From CALKCV01 sp964619285 (lineage in GTDB: Bacteria; Cyanobacteriota; Cyanobacteriia; Cyanobacteriales; Microcoleaceae), in contig CAZUCT010000383.1 in assembly GCA_964619285.1 (NCBI GenBank), positions 1 to 5,193 of the forward strand: DNA of 5,193 bases, written 5' to 3'. The notes beneath the pieces are model-generated. The model did no database searches. It was not told where the DNA came from and was given only the letters and a program-made list of their open reading frames with translations. Shown piece after piece: positions 3,817 through 5,193 of this stretch (positions within the stretch are counted from its first letter, which is position 1; each line of letters begins with the position of its first letter). The translations under genes were made by a program, and so were the position numbers.

Positions 3817-4764
3817 ATGCTAACTATGCCAGGAAAAAGCTATCGCGGTCCCTTACCTTCCTTAACGCAACAAGAGAAGGTTTTGAGCCATGCTTTGAAA
3901 TCGGATTTAGAAAAACTGGCGGTCGAGATAGGAGAACGTAACAGATATAATTACTTGAAACTGATGGAAACCGCTAAATTTATAGAGGGGGAAATGTCTA
4001 ATTGCGGTTACGAAGTTAAGCGACAAAGATATCAAATTAGCAATCAAACTTTTGAGAATTTAGAAGTAGAAATAAAGGGCGATCGCTACCCAGAAGAAAT
4101 AGTAATAATTGGGGCTCATTACGATACGGTTTATGGCTGTCCGGGGGCTAACGATAACGGTTCTGGAGTGGCAGGGTTGCTGGCATTAGGGAGAGCTTTT
4201 GCGGGCAAAGAAACGGGGCGAACTTTGCGTTTTGTTTTCTTTACTAATGAAGAACCGCCATTTTTTATGACGGAACACATGGGCAGCGTGGTTTATGCCA
4301 AACGCTGCCGCCGAAGGGAAGAAAAGATTGTGGCAATGCTAAGTTTAGAAACTATCGGTTATTACTCGGACGAATTGGGCAGTCAAAAATTTCCTCCCGG
4401 TCTTAACGAGTTCTATCCTTGTACTGGAAATTATCTGGCTTTTGTTAGCAATCTTCACAATAGCAAACTGGTTTGCGATGTGATAGAGTCTTTTCGCCGC
4501 CATACTCAATTTCCTTCAGAAGGGGCGGCTCTTCCTCCTTTTGGCACGGGGGTAAATTTATCGGATCATTGGTCTTTTTGGCAAGAGGGATATCCGTCTT
4601 TAATGGTAACTGATACTGCTTTCTTTCGGTATCCTTATTACCACCGCCGCCAAGATACTCCCGAGAAGGTAGATTGCGATCGCACTGCTAGAGTTATTGC
4701 GGGTTTGGAGAGAGTTGTTGAGGAGTTCTCGGGGGTAAAAAAGTATGAATTAGTGGCTAGTTAA
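3817..4764 (+). CDS. M28-family zinc metallopeptidase (aminopeptidase-like), 315 aa
   Basis: The protein is a two-zinc peptidase of the M28 clan and probably removes N-terminal residues from peptides. Visible metal and catalytic residues are H101 and D103 (GAHYDTV), bridging D113 (GANDNGSGV), E145 as general base and E146 as ligand (TNEEPPFF), E178 (LSLETIGYY) and H276 (YYHRRQDTPEKVD). E178 stands where many M28 aminopeptidases have Asp; Glu here is also accepted in the clan. SDHWSFW (249-255) and VTDTAFFRYP (264-273) are further conserved blocks. No N-terminal hydrophobic segment is present, so it is probably cytosolic, unlike secreted relatives. The length fits a stand-alone catalytic domain with a short helical N-terminus (residues 1-60). 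It is a single gene between a hairpin-bearing leader and a strong palindrome. Exact substrate unknown; glutaminyl cyclases share the fold, but the peptidase reading fits the motifs better. Confidence 0.93.
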   Translation: MLTMPGKSYRGPLPSLTQQEKVLSHALKSDLEKLAVEIGERNRYNYLKLMETAKFIEGEMSNCGYEVKRQRYQISNQTFENLEVEIKGDRYPEEIVIIGAHYDTVYGCPGANDNGSGVAGLLALGRAFAGKETGRTLRFVFFTNEEPPFFMTEHMGSVVYAKRCRRREEKIVAMLSLETIGYYSDELGSQKFPPGLNEFYPCTGNYLAFVSNLHNSKLVCDVIESFRRHTQFPSEGAALPPFGTGVNLSDHWSFWQEGYPSLMVTDTAFFRYPYYHRRQDTPEKVDCDRTARVIAGLERVVEEFSGVKKYELVAS

Positions 4765-4772
4765 GAGAATAA

Positions 4773-4811
4773 CTTAGAAACCCGGTTTTTTGAAAAAACC
4801 GGGTTTCTAAG
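4773..4811. terminator. Perfect 19-bp inverted repeat after the peptidase, likely terminator or dispersed palindrome
   Basis: The arm CTTAGAAACCCGGTTTTTT (4773-4791) is repeated as its exact complement at 4793-4811, separated by a single G. In RNA it would fold into a long stem with an A/U-rich tip and a CCCGG/CCGGG core. It lies 8 bp after the peptidase stop and 95 bp from the stop of the opposing gene, so it could serve both directions. No T-tract follows the stem. Its perfection suggests a mobile or repetitive palindrome that may also end transcription. Confidence 0.7.
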
Positions 4812-4837
4812 GGTATGCATGAAAAAAGCGGGTTTCT
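4792..4837. repeat. Direct repeat of the palindrome's right arm
   Basis: GAAAAAACCGGGTTTCT (4792-4808) recurs as GAAAAAAGCGGGTTTCT (4821-4837) with one mismatch, 12 bp later. The left arm at 4773 could therefore pair with either copy. The same design, two arms plus an extra arm, is seen at 3382-3435 with an unrelated sequence. Confidence 0.85.
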
Positions 4838-4900
4838 TAATTGGTCCCTTTGTAGTAATCGCGATGGCGATCGCCCCACCAAGCAAAAACATCTCCAAAT

Positions 4901-4914
4901 TAATTATTAATTGT
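4901..4914. repeat. Two heptamer units (TAATTAT, TAATTGT) at a stop codon
   Basis: TAATTAT (4901-4907) and TAATTGT (4908-4914) belong to the same family as the arrays at 1 and 3430. The stop codon of the minus-strand gene (4909-4907) and its last codon lie inside these units. Confidence 0.7.
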
Positions 4915-5191
4915 AAGGTGCGCGTTGCTGTTCGACCTGTATGTTATCTATTTGTGCTGGGAGAGTTTCTTGGTTTAAGAACATGGTAACAGTGCTGAGT
5001 ATCGCTGCGATAAAGATTACGAAAAATAAGACTAAGAAAGACTCTTGCTCGTACTCTTCTTTGATAATTTTATCGACTCTATAATGCTGCCCGCAGGTTT
5101 CGCAAATCCTCACGTTAGAGTTCCCTGGGGGGGAATACCAGGAGCAAGGTATTTTCTTGAGTCGGTGGTTATTTTTAAAGGGACAATTCAT
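4907..5191 (-). CDS. Small four-cysteine, single-pass membrane protein of unknown function, 94 aa
   Basis: I do not recognise a named family. Cysteines at 3, 16, 30 and 33, with the last two as CETC, suggest a small zinc-binding ribbon at the N-terminus, although the C3/C16 pair is unusually wide. A charged stretch (39-50) leads to one hydrophobic segment at about 51-71, then a short polar tail ending RAPYN. The ribbon would probably face the cytosol, with the Lys/Arg-rich side inside. The ATG at 5191-5189 is only 2 bp from the window edge, so a ribosome binding site cannot be seen and an upstream start cannot be excluded. The stop lies within a heptamer repeat unit, so the last residues may have been set by repeat insertion. 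It converges on the peptidase gene. Confidence 0.7.
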   Translation of the reverse strand: MNCPFKNNHRLKKIPCSWYSPPGNSNVRICETCGQHYRVDKIIKEEYEQESFLVLFFVIFIAAILSTVTMFLNQETLPAQIDNIQVEQQRAPYN

Positions 5192-5193
5192 GT

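Larger units (their letters stand above)
210..4874. repeat. HIP1 octamers GCGATCGC, eight dispersed copies
   Basis: Complete copies lie at 210, 613, 936, 1653, 2278, 4079, 4676 and 4867 (first base), both inside genes and between them. Chance would give about one per 65 kb, so the density here is roughly a hundredfold higher. HIP1 is the well-known highly iterated palindrome of many cyanobacteria and is the main taxonomic clue in this window. The span given covers the first to last copy; the sequence between is not repeat. Confidence 0.95.

Overview
The window looks like a piece of a cyanobacterial chromosome, most likely from a filamentous species. This is an inference. It rests on eight intact HIP1 octamers (GCGATCGC) in 5.2 kb, several arrays of AT-rich heptamers of the STRR type common in these genomes, and a fragment of a cyanobacteriochrome-type GAF domain.

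Layout. Positions 1-91 hold a heptamer array. Next come a minus-strand gene of unknown function (99-566) and, divergent from it, a single-domain XRE-family regulator (704-922, plus). Their shared 137-bp upstream region carries three inverted repeats. From 911 to 1086 there are three unrelated short tandem duplications and a strong hairpin, where the regulator gene converges on the next operon. Positions 2883 down to 1100 hold a two-gene minus-strand operon, an ABC-2 exporter with the ATPase first and the permease second. It has a plausible promoter at 2938-2967, and its 89-bp intercistronic gap is mostly two kinds of heptamer array. The track-length reading frames of both ABC genes run upstream into non-coding sequence through TTG codons; the ATG starts given here are shorter.

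Positions 3028-3339 hold a plus-strand, 5'-truncated GAF fragment that begins next to another heptamer array. It keeps both cysteine motifs of a DXCF cyanobacteriochrome, 28 residues apart. The 477 bp from 3340 to 3816 hold no credible gene but contain three hairpins, one heptamer array and a possible promoter. A well-conserved M28-family metallopeptidase follows (3817-4764, plus) with a strong Shine-Dalgarno. It ends just before a perfect 19-bp inverted repeat (4773-4811). The last gene (4907-5191, minus) encodes a small protein with four cysteines and one membrane segment; its stop codon lies inside a heptamer repeat.

The two ABC genes are a functional unit. The unknown gene and the XRE regulator may be co-regulated through their shared upstream region. 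No other link between the genes is visible. I see no complete new system here. The most interesting items are the cyanobacteriochrome remnant, the placement of heptamer arrays against stop codons, and the three-armed hairpins.
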